Positions 1 to 10,339 are shown, numbered from the stretch's first letter. The stretch: 43,568 nucleotides of DNA from an uncultured Burkholderiales bacterium (GCA_903861115.1 CAIOTD010000118.1:1-43568), one strand, 5' to 3'. Notes: a model not told the origin generated them from the letters alone. Made by a program: numbers and translations.

Positions 1-35
1 ATCGTTTGAATTCAACTACTTAGGTCTTTCCTTTG

Positions 36-1847
36 ATGAAGCACATCAGAAATTTTTCAATCATTGCCCACATTGATCATGGTAAATCCACCCTGGCTGA
101 TCGTTTGATACAGCGCTGTGGAGGGCTGGAGGCGCGTGAGATGCAGGCGCAAGTTTTGGATTCAATGGACATTGAGAAAGAGCGTGGGATAACCATCAAG
201 GCACAAACCGCTTCGCTGTTGTACAAGGCGAAAAATGGTGAAACCTACAACCTGAATTTGATCGATACACCCGGCCACGTTGATTTCTCTTACGAAGTCT
301 CTCGCTCCTTGTCGGCGTGTGAGGGCGCTTTGTTGGTGGTGGATGCTTCTCAAGGTGTAGAGGCTCAAACCGTCGCGAACTGTTACACCGCACTCGACTT
401 GGGAGTGGAGGTGATCCCTGTGCTCAACAAGATGGATTTGCCTCAGGCCGATCCAGAAAATGCAAAAACAGAAATTGAAGATGTGATCGGGATTGATGCC
501 TCAGATGCGATCCCCTGCTCGGCCAAGACAGGCATGGGCATTGATGAAATTTTAGAAGCCATTGTGGCCCATGTGCCTGAACCCCGGGGAAACCCAGACG
601 GCGCGCTGCGCGCCATGATCGTTGACAGTTGGTTTGATAGCTATGTGGGTGTCGTCATGCTCGTGCGTGTGGTCGATGGTGAGCTCAACTGCGGCGACCG
701 CATCAAAATGATGGCCACGGGCACGACCTACATTGCCGAAAAATTGGGCGTCTTCACACCCGCCAATCAACCCAAGCAAAAGCTAAGTGCAGGACAGGTG
801 GGCTACATCATTGCGGGCATCAAAGAGCTGCAAGCGGCCAAAGTGGGCGACACGATCACCCAGATCAAACAAGGCACGGGCGGCGCGAGCGCCACCGCCA
901 CAGAGGCCTTGCCAGGCTTCAAAGAGATTCAGCCCCAGGTGTTTGCAGGCCTGTATCCAACGGAGGCCAATCAATACGATTCTTTGAGAGACAGTCTAGA
1001 GAAGTTGAAACTCAATGACGCCTCTCTTCAGTACGAGCCCGAAGTGTCCCAAGCCTTGGGGTTTGGCTTTCGCTGTGGCTTTTTAGGTCTCTTGCACATG
1101 GAGATTGTGCAAGAGCGACTCGAGCGCGAGTTTGATCAGGACTTGATCACCACGGCCCCCAGTGTGGTCTACCAAGTGGTCAAAGGGGATGGGGAAGTGG
1201 TCATGGTTGAGAACCCCTCAAAAATGCCCGATCAAGGCAAGCTGCAAGAAATCAGAGAACCCATTGTGACCGTTCACTTGTACATGCCGCAAGAGTATGT
1301 CGGAGCGGTGATGACCTTGGCCAATCAAAAGCGCGGCGTTCAACTGAACATGGCCTACCATGGCAGGCAAGTGATGCTGACCTATGAGTTGCCCTTGGGC
1401 GAAATCGTTTTGGACTTCTTTGACAAACTCAAGTCCGTCTCCAGAGGTTACGCCTCCATGGACTACGACTTCAAAGAATACCGGGCCTCAGATGTGGTGA
1501 AGGTCGACATTTTGCTCAATGGAGAAAAGGTCGACGCCTTGTCCATCATTGTGCACCGAACGCAGTCTCAGTACAGGGGGCGTGCGGTGGTTGCAAAAAT
1601 GAGAGAGATCATCTCTCGGCAAATGTTTGATGTGGCTATTCAGGCCGCGATTGGTGCTAATATCATCGCTCGCGAATCGATCAAGGCACTTAGAAAAAAT
1701 GTCTTGGCCAAGTGCTACGGCGGCGATATCTCTAGAAAGAGAAAATTGCTTGAAAAGCAAAAGGCGGGCAAGAAAAGAATGAAACAAATTGGCTCTGTAG
1801 AAGTTCCACAAGAGGCCTTTTTAGCAATACTGCAAGTGGAGGATTGA
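36..1847 (+). CDS. lepA: Elongation factor 4 (LepA), ribosome back-translocase GTPase
   Basis: Translational GTPase that binds the ribosome and acts on mispositioned tRNAs and in ribosome biogenesis under stress. The 603-residue protein has the P-loop AHIDHGKST at residues 11-19, the DTPGHVDF G3 motif near residue 79 and NKMD for G4, followed by EF-G-like domains and the LepA-specific basic C-terminus rich in lysine and arginine. Length matches the family. A TTG lies directly in front of the ATG, but the ATG at 36 gives the usual [19 protein letters not shown] start. It is the first visible gene of an operon; lepB begins 1 base after its stop. Only 35 bases precede it, so the promoter cannot be judged. 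Confidence 0.98.
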   Translation: MKHIRNFSIIAHIDHGKSTLADRLIQRCGGLEAREMQAQVLDSMDIEKERGITIKAQTASLLYKAKNGETYNLNLIDTPGHVDFSYEVSRSLSACEGALLVVDASQGVEAQTVANCYTALDLGVEVIPVLNKMDLPQADPENAKTEIEDVIGIDASDAIPCSAKTGMGIDEILEAIVAHVPEPRGNPDGALRAMIVDSWFDSYVGVVMLVRVVDGELNCGDRIKMMATGTTYIAEKLGVFTPANQPKQKLSAGQVGYIIAGIKELQAAKVGDTITQIKQGTGGASATATEALPGFKEIQPQVFAGLYPTEANQYDSLRDSLEKLKLNDASLQYEPEVSQALGFGFRCGFLGLLHMEIVQERLEREFDQDLITTAPSVVYQVVKGDGEVVMVENPSKMPDQGKLQEIREPIVTVHLYMPQEYVGAVMTLANQKRGVQLNMAYHGRQVMLTYELPLGEIVLDFFDKLKSVSRGYASMDYDFKEYRASDVVKVDILLNGEKVDALSIIVHRTQSQYRGRAVVAKMREIISRQMFDVAIQAAIGANIIARESIKALRKNVLAKCYGGDISRKRKLLEKQKAGKKRMKQIGSVEVPQEAFLAILQVED

Positions 1848-1848
1848 T

Positions 1849-2844
1849 GTGGCTATTTTGACGGCGTTTGTGTTGGGGGCCTTTGGTCTGTACATTGGCT
1901 CATGGTATTTGGGTTACCAAGAGGGCAACTTTGCTCTTTTGTTGTTCTCTGCCACCGTGGTCACTGGGATTTATTGGCTTTTTGAGAAAGCCATCTTCTT
2001 GCCCAAAAGAATCCAAGAAGCACAAGAGATGGACCAAGCCGAGCAAAAACGCTTGGGTGAACTCGCCAGCATGGGCATTCAACACGCGCCCCTTGATATT
2101 CAAGCCAAACAGCAAGAGATCTTGCGCCAGCCTTGGTGGCTTGACTGGACCGCGGGTTTGTTTCCTGTGATCTTGGTGGTGTTTATTTTGCGCTCCTTTT
2201 TATTCGAGCCCTTTAAAATTCCATCGGGCTCGATGATCCCAACACTTTGGGTGGGCGACTTGATTTTGGTCAACAAGTTTCACTATGGTATTCGTTTGCC
2301 GGTGATCAATTTGAAAGTCACTGAGGGTGAGCCCGTTAAAAGAGGCGATGTGATGGTCTTTCGTTACCCACCCAACCCAAGCTTGGACTACATCAAGCGC
2401 GTGGTGGGTTTGCCCGGTGACGAGGTGGCCTACATCAATAAAAAGCTCACCATCAATGGTGTGGTCGTGAAAGATGCAGCCCTGCCCGACTTCTTTGAAG
2501 AGGACTCTTTGCGCTACATCAAGCAATTTGAGGAATCGATGCCCACAGGCGACACAAAAGACCCGCAAGTGCCGCAGGTCAAGCATCGCTTGCTCAATGA
2601 AAACGAGCGCCCCGCCTTTGTCGAAGGGGCCAGCAATTTCCCGTTCAAAGAGCAGTGTCAATACAGTCTGGAGGGCATCGTGTGCAAGGTGCCCGAGGGC
2701 CATTACTTCATGATGGGTGACAACAGGGACAATTCATTGGATTCCCGTTACTGGGGCTTTGTCCCGGACAAGAACATCGTTGGCCGCGCATTTTATGTGT
2801 GGATGAATTTTGGTAATTTGAAACGCATTGGCGGCTTTGACTAA
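1849..2844 (+). CDS. lepB: Signal peptidase I
   Basis: Inner-membrane serine protease that removes signal peptides from exported proteins. Two hydrophobic segments near residues 3-22 and 27-46 are followed by a cytoplasmic loop and a third membrane segment at about 102-117. The catalytic serine lies in PSGSM (S128) and the general-base lysine in [11 protein letters not shown] (K183); the late [18 protein letters not shown] box is also intact. The start is a GTG at 1849 with a GGAGG ribosome site about six bases upstream. An overlapping ATG at 1847 runs into a stop after four codons, which excludes it. The protein is 331 residues. LepB is cotranscribed with lepA, as in many proteobacteria. Confidence 0.97.
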   Translation: MAILTAFVLGAFGLYIGSWYLGYQEGNFALLLFSATVVTGIYWLFEKAIFLPKRIQEAQEMDQAEQKRLGELASMGIQHAPLDIQAKQQEILRQPWWLDWTAGLFPVILVVFILRSFLFEPFKIPSGSMIPTLWVGDLILVNKFHYGIRLPVINLKVTEGEPVKRGDVMVFRYPPNPSLDYIKRVVGLPGDEVAYINKKLTINGVVVKDAALPDFFEEDSLRYIKQFEESMPTGDTKDPQVPQVKHRLLNENERPAFVEGASNFPFKEQCQYSLEGIVCKVPEGHYFMMGDNRDNSLDSRYWGFVPDKNIVGRAFYVWMNFGNLKRIGGFD

Positions 2845-3547
2845 GTCTTTGTCTTCTCCCCCATTGAGTCGCGCTCATCAAGAGTTGCTTGAGCGGCTGG
2901 GCTTGAGCTTTGCCCAGCCCGCCCTTTTGCACCAAGCGCTCACCCACCGCAGTTTCAGTGCCAATCACAATGAGCGGCTGGAATTTTTGGGTGACTCGGT
3001 GCTCAATTTGGCCGTTTCAACCATGCTGTATGCGGCCTTGCCCGATCTGCCTGAGGGCGACTTGTCGCGCGTGAGGGCCAACTTGGTCAAGCAAGACACA
3101 TTGCATCAGTTGGCCATGGATTTGAAGTTGCCCATGCTCATTCGCCTTGGTGAAGGCGAGATGAAGTCCGGTGGACAAAAACGCCCCTCCATCTTGGCCG
3201 ATACGCTTGAAGCGCTGATTGGCGCGGTGTATTTGGATGCCGGTTACGACAAAGCCCAAGCCTTGGTCTTTCGGCTCTTTGAGCCCATACAAATCAACCC
3301 CACCATGCAAGCGGCCTCCAAGGATCCAAAGACCGAACTGCAAGAGTGGCTACAAGCCAAACGCCTGAAGTTGCCCATCTACCGAGTCGTCGGTACGCTG
3401 GGTGCTGCGCATCAACAAACCTTCGATGTCGAGTGCGAGGTGCCAGAGCTCTCATTGATTGAGAGAGGCATTGGCGGGTCAAGAAGAGCGGCTGAACAGG
3501 TGGCCGCTTTGGCCATGCTGGAGTCCATCAAGGAAAAGAAACAATGA
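2828..3547 (+). CDS. rnc: Ribonuclease III
   Basis: Double-stranded RNA endonuclease that processes rRNA precursors and many mRNAs. The RNase III signature [13 protein letters not shown] lies at residues 48-60, with the second acidic cluster in [17 protein letters not shown] double-stranded RNA binding domain follows from about residue 158. There is no ATG or GTG in frame before the catalytic domain, and an in-frame TGA at 2819-2821 closes the frame upstream. Translation must therefore begin at a TTG: 2828, 2837 or 2849. The first is used here, but none has a strong ribosome site, and the gene overlaps the end of lepB, which suggests translational coupling. The stop overlaps the start of era (ATGA). 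Confidence 0.95.
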   Translation: MAALTKSLSSPPLSRAHQELLERLGLSFAQPALLHQALTHRSFSANHNERLEFLGDSVLNLAVSTMLYAALPDLPEGDLSRVRANLVKQDTLHQLAMDLKLPMLIRLGEGEMKSGGQKRPSILADTLEALIGAVYLDAGYDKAQALVFRLFEPIQINPTMQAASKDPKTELQEWLQAKRLKLPIYRVVGTLGAAHQQTFDVECEVPELSLIERGIGGSRRAAEQVAALAMLESIKEKKQ

Positions 3548-4623
3548 GTACTCCAAAAGAGAACAAACAAGCCGCGCAAATGCCCAAAGAGCAAAAACGC
3601 ATCAAGTCCCCCCCACTCGCTTCGAGTTTGCCGTCCTCTTTGGCGTCGCTGCAGGACTTGATTGCCAAGCCTGAAGACAGCGCCGCTGCTGACGCACAAG
3701 TGCCTGCACCTGAGCCCAAAGACTTGGAGCCAACACGTGCGGGCCTGATTGCGATTGTGGGCCGTCCCAATGTGGGCAAGTCCACCCTCATGAACGCCTT
3801 GGTGGGTCAAAAAATCAGCATCACCTCCAAAAAGGCGCAGACCACCCGGCACCGCATCACGGGCATTCGAAATGAAGGCCAAAACCAGCTTATTTTTGTC
3901 GATACGCCAGGCTTTCAAACCCTGCACAACAATGCCTTGAATCGCTCACTCAACAAAACCGTGGTGGGTGCCGTTGGCGATGTGGACTTGGTGTTCTTTG
4001 TGGTGGAGGCCGGTCATTTCACCTCATCGGATGCCAAAGTGCTTGAGCTCATCAAGCCGGGTACAAAAGTCGTGCTCTTGTCCAACAAGGTCGATCAAGT
4101 CAACAACAAAGAGGAGCTCATGCCTTGGATGAAAGACATGCAAGAGCGCTTTGATTTCTACGCGATTTTTCCAATGTCGGCCAAAAGCAGCAAGGACATC
4201 GAGCGCTTGGTCCAGCTTTGCATCAAAGACCTGCCCGAGCAAGCATGGTGGTACTTGAACGATGAGCTCACAGATCGCAGCGAAAAGTTTTTGGCCAGTG
4301 AGATCATTCGCGAAAAACTGTTTCGCTTAACGGGAGACGAGTTGCCCTACACCTCGACCGTGATCATTGACAAGTTTACCGAGGAGCCTGGACGCTCGGT
4401 GGCTCGCATGATCAAAATTGCTGCGACCATTGTGGTTGAGCGTGAAGGTCACAAAGCCATGGTCATTGGAGAGAAGGGCGAAAAACTCAAGCGCATGGGC
4501 ACCGATGCGCGTCAAGAGCTTGAGCGTCTCATGGACGCAAAAGTGTTTTTAGAAATATGGGTCAAAGTGCGCTCTGGCTGGGCCGATGATGAGGCTCGGG
4601 TACGCAGCTTTGGCTACGAGTAA
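3544..4623 (+). CDS. era: GTPase Era, 30S subunit maturation factor
   Basis: Membrane-associated GTPase that binds the 3' end of 16S rRNA during 30S assembly. G1 is GRPNVGKST at about residues 73-81, G3 is DTPGF, G4 is NKVD. The C-terminal KH domain carries [20 protein letters not shown]. The protein is 359 residues, compared with about 300 in E. coli; the difference is an N-terminal extension of roughly 58 residues that is rich in Lys, Pro, Ala and Ser and looks disordered. The ATG at 3544 overlaps the rnc stop by 4 bases and an AAGGA lies upstream in rnc. A later start would remove the extension, but no better ribosome site is evident. Confidence 0.96.
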   Translation: MSTPKENKQAAQMPKEQKRIKSPPLASSLPSSLASLQDLIAKPEDSAAADAQVPAPEPKDLEPTRAGLIAIVGRPNVGKSTLMNALVGQKISITSKKAQTTRHRITGIRNEGQNQLIFVDTPGFQTLHNNALNRSLNKTVVGAVGDVDLVFFVVEAGHFTSSDAKVLELIKPGTKVVLLSNKVDQVNNKEELMPWMKDMQERFDFYAIFPMSAKSSKDIERLVQLCIKDLPEQAWWYLNDELTDRSEKFLASEIIREKLFRLTGDELPYTSTVIIDKFTEEPGRSVARMIKIAATIVVEREGHKAMVIGEKGEKLKRMGTDARQELERLMDAKVFLEIWVKVRSGWADDEARVRSFGYE

Positions 4624-5476
4624 GAAAAGTTCACTCACCCGCACCACCGAGGAGCCCTCCTTTGTGCTGCACCGCTACCCCTGGAGTGAGTCGAGTTTGG
4701 TGCTGGATGTGTTCACCCGCCACCATGGCCGATTGGTCTTGGTGGCCAAAGGCGCCAAGCGACCACACTCCAATTTCAGGCCCGTGCTCATGCCCTTGCA
4801 GCCCTTGAGTTTGGGCTTCAGTGGGGACCAAGAGGTTAGGAATTTATCCGCTGCAGATTGGGTCGGCGGGCACGTCATGCCTCAAGGCGAGTCCTTGCTC
4901 AGCGGCTTTTATTTGAATGAGCTCCTCTTGAAGATGCTCGCCCGCGAGGATCCTCACCCTGAGTTGTTTGACATGTACAAAGATGTCGTGCAGATCTTGT
5001 CGGGAGGGTTTGAGCAGACCTTGGGGCCCCTTTTGAGAACGTTTGAACTCTTGATGTTGTCGCAGTTGGGTCATTTGCCCAATTTAACCCTCCAAACTTC
5101 TACGCTCGAGCCCCTCAAGGATGTGGAGATTTATGCCTTGATCCCAGAAGTGGGGCTGACGCGGGTGATGTTCAAAGATCTCATGGCCCGCGCGCAGTCG
5201 GGGGCCAGCACGGACGCCCGAGACGCCTCAGCAACCGACGCCGGCCCCTTGGTGCACCGCTCCAAAACCATGGCGCTCACAGGCTTGCAGTGGTTGGCCT
5301 TGTCTGAGGCTTTGCATGCACCCAACGCTTTGACCAGCACCTTGCGGTTTTGTGCAGAAATGGAGCCACCAAGTCGACAAGCCTTGCAGTCGCAATTGCG
5401 ACAAATCATACATTTTCATTGTGGCATGGCGACTTTAAAGACCAGGCAGTTTATGATCGATATTCAGGCCTTGTAG
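4586..5476 (+). CDS. recO: DNA repair protein RecO
   Basis: Recombination mediator that helps RecR load RecA onto SSB-coated single-stranded DNA in the RecFOR pathway. The N-terminal OB-fold is recognisable in SFVLHRYPWSESSLVLDVFT and the following HHGRLVLVAKGAKRP; the remainder is the helical RecO domain. It follows era as in many betaproteobacteria. The start is uncertain: ATG 4586 overlaps era by 38 bases, with further candidates at ATG 4589 and TTG 4610. At 296 residues it is longer than the E. coli protein (about 240), and the C-terminal half contains an alanine- and aspartate-rich low-complexity stretch near residues 205-225. Confidence 0.93.
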   Translation: MMRLGYAALATSKKSSLTRTTEEPSFVLHRYPWSESSLVLDVFTRHHGRLVLVAKGAKRPHSNFRPVLMPLQPLSLGFSGDQEVRNLSAADWVGGHVMPQGESLLSGFYLNELLLKMLAREDPHPELFDMYKDVVQILSGGFEQTLGPLLRTFELLMLSQLGHLPNLTLQTSTLEPLKDVEIYALIPEVGLTRVMFKDLMARAQSGASTDARDASATDAGPLVHRSKTMALTGLQWLALSEALHAPNALTSTLRFCAEMEPPSRQALQSQLRQIIHFHCGMATLKTRQFMIDIQAL

Positions 5477-5526
5477 ACACAGACCTCTTTCACCTTTCAA
5501 CCTTCTCTCCAAAGCGAAAACTCACC

Positions 5527-6333
5527 ATGTCTGAAACGGCTTTGCATCACAAGACTTCATCCGTGCGGCCATGTGCTTTGTCGGTGAATTTGAACAAAGT
5601 GGCCTTGCTGCGAAATGCACGAGACCTGGATCTCCCCAGTGTGACCCACGCAGCGCGCCTGTGTTTAAAAGCCGGTGCCCACGGTCTGACCATCCATCCC
5701 CGACCCGATGCGCGGCACATCCGTGACCAAGATGTCGAGCACTTGAGTGCCTTGCTCAAAGCGTGGCCCGATCGAGAATTCAACATCGAGGGCAACCCCT
5801 TTCACAATTTGATGGGCCTGGTGGAGCGCTTTCGTCCTCATCAAGCCACCTTGGTGCCCGATGGCATGGCGCAGTCCACCAGCGACCATGGCTGGCAACT
5901 GCCCCATGACGTGGAGGCCTTGAGGCCCAAAGTCGAACAATTGAAGGCGTGGGGTGTGCGGGTGAGTTTGTTCATGGATCCCATCCCTGAGATGATGGTT
6001 CACTGCAAGGCCTTGGGTGTTGAGCGCATTGAGCTTTATACAGAGCGCTTTGCCCGTGCGTACGCCCTCGATGCAGATCAACCCAACAACGCACGCCTGG
6101 CGCAAGCCATTGCGCCCTACATAGAGACCGCCAAGGCGGCTCAAGCCTTGGGGCTTGGCGTCAATGCGGGACACGATTTGAATGCCCTGAATTTGAAATA
6201 TTTCTTGTCCCATGTGCCCCAGGTCAAAGAGGTCTCCATTGGTCACGCCTTCATTGCCGACGCGTTGGAGTTGGGCTACGAGCGCGCTGTGCACGTGTAC
6301 CTGGACCAAATGCCCAAGGGTCAAGTCGCATGA
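5527..6333 (+). CDS. pdxJ: Pyridoxine 5'-phosphate synthase
   Basis: Catalyses the last ring-closing step of de novo vitamin B6 synthesis: 3-amino-2-oxopropyl phosphate plus 1-deoxyxylulose 5-phosphate gives pyridoxine phosphate. Family motifs seen are [15 protein letters not shown], the phosphate and active-site region [11 protein letters not shown], the glutamate motif NIEGNP, VNAGHDL and EVSIGHAFI. The N-terminal motif is [12 protein letters not shown] instead of the E. coli-like NIDHVATLRQAR, a variant I recognise from some proteobacteria. The open frame extends upstream into recO, but the ATG at 5527 gives a normal 268-residue protein. The stop overlaps acpS by 4 bases. Confidence 0.96.
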   Translation: MSETALHHKTSSVRPCALSVNLNKVALLRNARDLDLPSVTHAARLCLKAGAHGLTIHPRPDARHIRDQDVEHLSALLKAWPDREFNIEGNPFHNLMGLVERFRPHQATLVPDGMAQSTSDHGWQLPHDVEALRPKVEQLKAWGVRVSLFMDPIPEMMVHCKALGVERIELYTERFARAYALDADQPNNARLAQAIAPYIETAKAAQALGLGVNAGHDLNALNLKYFLSHVPQVKEVSIGHAFIADALELGYERAVHVYLDQMPKGQVA

Positions 6334-6746
6334 GTTCGGTGCAAGGGGTCTACGGCATTGGGACCGATATTTGTGACATTCGTCGCATTCGATCAAGTTA
6401 TGAGCGCTACGGTGAGCGATTCTTGAACCGGATCCTAACGCCCAAGGAGCTGGAGGTGTTTTGGCGACGCTCTGAGCGCTGGCCTGAGCGGGGGGTGCGT
6501 TACTTGGCCACTCGGTTCTCAGCCAAAGAATCCTTTAGCAAAGCCATTGGACTCGGGATGAGGCATCCCATGACCTGGCGCTCGTGCGAGATCTCCAACG
6601 CGCCTTCGGGTGAGCCGCAAATTGTGCTCTATGGTGAGCTCAAAGTTTGGTGCCAAGCGCTTCGCTTGAGCGCCAAAGTCAGTGTCTCCGATGAGAGCGA
6701 GTACGCCATCAGTTTTGTGACTGTTGAGCAACGTCTTGAACCTTAA
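6330..6746 (+). CDS. acpS: Holo-[acyl-carrier-protein] synthase
   Basis: Transfers the 4'-phosphopantetheine arm from coenzyme A to apo-ACP, making ACP active for fatty acid synthesis. The magnesium-binding motif GIGTDICDI is near residue 9 and the second motif [12 protein letters not shown] near residue 63. Length, 138 residues, fits the family. The ATGA overlap with pdxJ indicates translational coupling; the pdxJ-acpS pair is standard in proteobacteria. Confidence 0.96.
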   Translation: MSSVQGVYGIGTDICDIRRIRSSYERYGERFLNRILTPKELEVFWRRSERWPERGVRYLATRFSAKESFSKAIGLGMRHPMTWRSCEISNAPSGEPQIVLYGELKVWCQALRLSAKVSVSDESEYAISFVTVEQRLEP

Positions 6747-6767
6747 TTCCTTTTTTGACCCTCCCTT

Positions 6768-7934
6768 ATGAAAAACATCTCTAAGCCACTCGCCTTGAAG
6801 AAAAGATTCAAAGACGCCTTTGTTCATTCGCCAGTGCTCCTCGATATTCATGGCCTGAGCTTGACGAGAGAGGATCGTCGCCGATTGCTGCATCCCTTAA
6901 CGGGTGGGGTGATATTGTTTGCCAGAAACTGGCAAAACAAAAAACAATTGATCGCCTTGTGCGAGGAGATCAAAGCCTTGCGCGCTGAGTTGCTCATTTG
7001 CGTGGACCATGAAGGCGGTCGCGTACAGCGCTTTAAAACCGATGGCTTCACCCATCTGCCCCCCATGCTCAGCTTGGGCGAGCAGTGGTCGCAGCGGGGT
7101 GCCTTTGCCAAACACGACGATGGCCTGGCGGTTCTAGAGGCCACGAACCGTGCGACCGCCATGGGTTTTGTCATGGCCAGTGAACTGAGGGCCTGTGGGG
7201 TGGATTTTAGTTTTGCACCCGTCCTGGACTTGGATCACGGCAGGAGCGATGTGATTTTTGATCGCGCCTTTCACCGCGATCCAAGAGTGGTGAGTTTGCT
7301 GTCCAAGAGTTTTATGCAAGGCATGATGCAAGCGGGGATGGCCAATTGTGGGAAACACTTTCCTGGGCATGGGTTTGTGCAAGCAGACTCTCACACCGAG
7401 TTGCCCATTGATCACCGCGCTTTAAAAGACATCATGAAAGAGGATGTACTGCCCTACAAGGCCTTGAGCAGTTCTTTGATGAGTGTCATGCCTGCCCATG
7501 TGATTTATCCAAAAGTTGATTCAAAACAAACAGGTTTTTCAAGCATCTGGCTACAAAAGATTTTGCGCGATCAATTGGGCTTTACCGGTGCCATCATCAG
7601 CGATGACTTGTCCATGAAAGGCGCCCGAGAGTTGGAGGGACAGGTGCTGACCTACGCAAAGGCAGCCGTCCAAGCCCTGAATGCGGGCTGTGACTTGTTG
7701 CTGCTGTGCAATCAAAGCGTGATCAAAGCCGGACAAAGCCACAACGACGTGCTCGATGTGTTTTTACAAGAGCTGGGAGCCGAGTTGCTCCTGGGGCATT
7801 GGGCCCTCAACCCCAGCAGCGAGTACAGACGACGCGCACTCTTGGGCCAAGGCCCGGCGCTCACCTGGTCCGATTTGATGCGCGACCCCAGGTACCAACA
7901 AGCGCTCCACCAGACCCTCACACCCGGCCCATGA
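6768..7934 (+). CDS. nagZ: Beta-N-acetylhexosaminidase NagZ (glycoside hydrolase family 3)
   Basis: Cytoplasmic peptidoglycan-recycling enzyme that removes N-acetylglucosamine from anhydro-muropeptides. The GH3 signature KHFPGHG is at residues 196-202, the Asp-His dyad in DSH at 207-209, and the nucleophile Asp in ISDDLSM at residue 279. DHEGGRVQRF near residue 80 is the substrate-binding motif. The 388-residue protein has an N-terminal stretch of about 20 basic residues before the barrel begins. It ends the lepA operon; the gap to acpS is 21 bases and the ribosome site is weak. Confidence 0.95.
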   Translation: MKNISKPLALKKRFKDAFVHSPVLLDIHGLSLTREDRRRLLHPLTGGVILFARNWQNKKQLIALCEEIKALRAELLICVDHEGGRVQRFKTDGFTHLPPMLSLGEQWSQRGAFAKHDDGLAVLEATNRATAMGFVMASELRACGVDFSFAPVLDLDHGRSDVIFDRAFHRDPRVVSLLSKSFMQGMMQAGMANCGKHFPGHGFVQADSHTELPIDHRALKDIMKEDVLPYKALSSSLMSVMPAHVIYPKVDSKQTGFSSIWLQKILRDQLGFTGAIISDDLSMKGARELEGQVLTYAKAAVQALNAGCDLLLLCNQSVIKAGQSHNDVLDVFLQELGAELLLGHWALNPSSEYRRRALLGQGPALTWSDLMRDPRYQQALHQTLTPGP

Positions 7935-8157
7935 CGAGCGACAAATTTGCAATTTATCTTGGCCCAGATGGATTTGGCGAGCATTAGCGGTTAGACTGAG
8001 CGTTGGTTTGGGGCATGTCTCAAATCTTGTCTCCCAACCTGAGGATTCGCTTTTGGCAACCAAATCGGGAAAGACTCAAGTCGATGGCAGTGGCCTTCGA
8101 TTCACGAGTCGTGAGAACGGCTCGCCATTCATTGGCATGGGTAAAGTGGGTGAAACC

Positions 8158-8286
8158 ATGTCTTGCATCAAGTGTGGGGTCCACAAGCCGCGTCGGTTGG
8201 GCAGTCAAAGAAGATTTATTGGCGGGCTTGCTTTCTTTTGTTTTGAGTGCAAGCCAGCCATTTTGGTGCCGCCCAAACCGGCATGA
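8158..8286 (+). CDS. Small zinc-ribbon-like protein, unknown function
   Basis: A short frame of 42 residues begins MSCIKCGVHKPRR and has a second pair of cysteines in FCFECKP, giving two CxxC knuckles about 23 residues apart, as in small zinc ribbons. I recall similar tiny CxxCGxHKPR proteins in Burkholderiales, but cannot confirm this here. The frame stays open upstream to TTG 8008, with ATG codons at 8137 and 8158; the later ATG puts the first knuckle right after the start, and GTGGGTG lies about 5 bases upstream. An overlapping frame, 8003-8389, has no recognisable features and is taken as a shadow. Without this gene, 7935-8417 would be 483 empty bases; I see nothing else in it. Confidence 0.5.
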   Translation: MSCIKCGVHKPRRLGSQRRFIGGLAFFCFECKPAILVPPKPA

Positions 8287-8417
8287 ATTCGGTCTGTGTG
8301 CTTATGGGGCACGGTGTCTTTCATCCATTGAGAGCGCGCACCTCACGCACGGGTTTCTTTCTCAACTGGCCAGCATCGTCTCTTTGTAGACGAGTGGTTT
8401 AACTTCATCTTGCAATC

Positions 8418-8582
8418 ATGGCAACACCCAATTACAACTACGAAAAGCGCCAAAGAGAATTGGCCAAGAAAAAGAAAAAAGAAGACAAATTAAAAGAGCG
8501 CGAGTCCCGCAAAGGTGACAGCGAACCCCAAGGGCAGGGTCACCCCGGTGAGGCGCCTGCTGCAACACAACCTTTGTCCTAA
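8418..8582 (+). CDS. Small lysine-rich conserved-type protein, unknown function
   Basis: Encodes 54 residues starting MATPNYNYEKRQRELAKKK. The first half is strongly basic (KKKKKEDKLKERESRK) and probably helical; the tail is Gly, Ala, Pro and Gln rich. I recognise the MATPNYNYEKRQ-type start as a small conserved hypothetical protein of betaproteobacteria, from memory only. The role is unknown; the charge would suit nucleic-acid or ribosome binding, which is inference. It stands between the nagZ operon and the convergent lysS gene, and is followed by a hairpin at 8668-8696 that could end its transcript. Confidence 0.65.
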   Translation: MATPNYNYEKRQRELAKKKKKEDKLKERESRKGDSEPQGQGHPGEAPAATQPLS

Positions 8583-8667
8583 ATCGCTGAGTGCGTTGTC
8601 GCTCACACCCGTGTTCATGTGACCCAAGACACCCGCCCTTGAAGCGCTTGCACGGTGTCTCAGGTGC

Positions 8668-8696
8668 TTAAAAAGAGATCAATGCTCTCTTTTTAA
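8668..8696. terminator. Probable bidirectional terminator hairpin between the small ORF and lysS
   Basis: A perfect 11-base inverted repeat, TTAAAAAGAGA at 8668-8678 and TCTCTTTTTAA at 8686-8696, has a 7-base loop. It contains the lysS stop codon (8679-8681, minus strand). The T-rich arm means a U-rich 3' side in both directions, which suits two convergent transcripts. The stem is AT-rich, so its strength is uncertain. Confidence 0.6.
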
Positions 8697-10244
8697 AGCA
8701 GGAAATAAAATCACATCCCGAATGCTGGGGCTGTTGGTGAGCATCATCATCAATCGGTCAATGCCAATGCCACAACCCGCTGTCGGGGGCATGCCGTATT
8801 CAAGCGCACGCACGAAATCGTGGTCAAAGAACATGGCCTCGTCGTCACCGCTGTCCTTTTGCGCCACTTGGGCGTTAAAGCGCTGCGCTTGATCCTCTGC
8901 GTCGTTCAATTCGCTAAAGCCGTTGCCAAACTCTCGACCCGTGATGTAGAGCTCAAAGCGCTCCGTCACGCCTGGTTTGGTGTCACTCTCTCGAGCCAAG
9001 GGGGAGATCTCCACCGGGTGCTCGCAAATGAAGGTGGGCTGCCAGAGTTGGCTCTCCACCGTTTCTTCGAAGTATTTCACTTGAAGACTTGCGAGTGAGA
9101 GATTGGATAAACGGTCTTTTTCTTCATTGAGCCCGAGTTTTTTCAAGGCGCCCGTGAGCCAGTCCTTGTCCTCCACGCGCACATCAGAGGGGCCATATTT
9201 GAGGATGGCTTGAGGAATGGTGAGGCGCTCAAACTCTTGACTCAAGTCCACCGCTTTGTCTGCATAATTCAAGTGCAGGGTCCCCACCGAACTCAGTGCG
9301 ACACTGCGGATCAACTCCTGCGTAAAGCTCATCAAGTCCAAATAGTTCCAATACGCCGCGTAGAACTCCATCATCGTGAATTCGGGGTTGTGACGCACCG
9401 AGATGCCCTCATTTCGGAAATTGCGGTTGATCTCAAAGACACGCTCAAAGCCGCCAACGATCAAACGCTTCAAGTACAACTCTGGGGCAATGCGCAAGAA
9501 CATTTCTTGGTCCAGTGCATTGTGGTGGGTCGAGAAAGGCTTGGCGTTGGCGCCCCCAGGAATGGGGTGCAACATGGGTGTCTCCACCTCCAAAAAGCCG
9601 TGGCGCACCATGAATTCACGCATGCTGGTGATGGCCATCGAGCGGGCTTTGAAGCGCTCCCTTGTGCTCTCATCGACCATCAAATCAATGTAGCGTTGGC
9701 GGTACTTCACCTCTTGATCCTTCATGCCGTGGAACTTGTCGGGCATGGGCCGCAAGCTCTTGGTGAGCAGGCGGATCTCACTGGCGTGTATGGAGAGTTC
9801 CCCCGTTTTGGTAAAAAACAAATGCCCTTCGGCCGCAACGATGTCACCCAAATCCCAATGCTTAAAGCGCTCGTAGACCTCTTCGCCAATGTGCTCTTTG
9901 GTGATGTAGACCTGAATTTTGGAGGTGCTGTCTTGTAGGGTTGCGAAACTGGCCTTGCCCATCACGCGTTTGAGCATCATGCGACCAGCCACTTTGACCT
10001 TGATGTGGGCCTCCTTGAGCTCCTCGGCTGGGCGCAGATCAAATTCGTCGTGCAGTGCCTTGGCGTGGTGGGACGGTTTGAAGTCGTTGGGAAACGCAAC
10101 GCCTTGACCCGCGCGCTGGCGGTCTTTGAGAACTTTGAGTTTTTCCCGTCTTTCATGGATGAGTTGATTCTCATCCACGGCTTGGGCGCTCTCGTGGTCA
10201 GGCGTGTTGGGGGAGTCCTTGGGGGCTAATTTGGGATCGGTCAT
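8679..10244 (-). CDS. lysS: Lysyl-tRNA synthetase, class II
   Basis: Charges tRNA-Lys with lysine. The 521-residue protein has an N-terminal OB-fold anticodon-binding domain at about residues 80-165 and a class II catalytic domain. Motif 2 is [15 protein letters not shown] at about 276-290 and motif 3 is [13 protein letters not shown] at 490-502. The [20 protein letters not shown] segment after residue 234 is typical of LysRS. The first 40 or so residues are a hydrophilic, charged extension. The ATG at 10244 lacks a clear ribosome site. It is transcribed towards nagZ and probably separately from accD, 95 bases upstream. Confidence 0.97.
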   Translation of the reverse strand: MTDPKLAPKDSPNTPDHESAQAVDENQLIHERREKLKVLKDRQRAGQGVAFPNDFKPSHHAKALHDEFDLRPAEELKEAHIKVKVAGRMMLKRVMGKASFATLQDSTSKIQVYITKEHIGEEVYERFKHWDLGDIVAAEGHLFFTKTGELSIHASEIRLLTKSLRPMPDKFHGMKDQEVKYRQRYIDLMVDESTRERFKARSMAITSMREFMVRHGFLEVETPMLHPIPGGANAKPFSTHHNALDQEMFLRIAPELYLKRLIVGGFERVFEINRNFRNEGISVRHNPEFTMMEFYAAYWNYLDLMSFTQELIRSVALSSVGTLHLNYADKAVDLSQEFERLTIPQAILKYGPSDVRVEDKDWLTGALKKLGLNEEKDRLSNLSLASLQVKYFEETVESQLWQPTFICEHPVEISPLARESDTKPGVTERFELYITGREFGNGFSELNDAEDQAQRFNAQVAQKDSGDDEAMFFDHDFVRALEYGMPPTAGCGIGIDRLMMMLTNSPSIRDVILFPALKREH

Positions 10245-10339
10245 GGGGTCGCGGTGCGTAAAGGTAGAGAGGGTGAAAAATGCTTGTGCATGGCGTGGGG
10301 CTGAGAAAAGGGGGTGGATCTTGAGCCGTGCATTGGTTT

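Noticed and set aside
8003-8389. Open frame of 128 codons overlapping the zinc-ribbon ORF
   Set aside because: No motif or plausible ribosome site; the overlapping frame has a paired CxxC pattern.
9210-9938. Long open frame of 242 codons on the plus strand
   Set aside because: It lies wholly antisense to lysS, has no recognisable motif, and lysS has all class II synthetase signatures.
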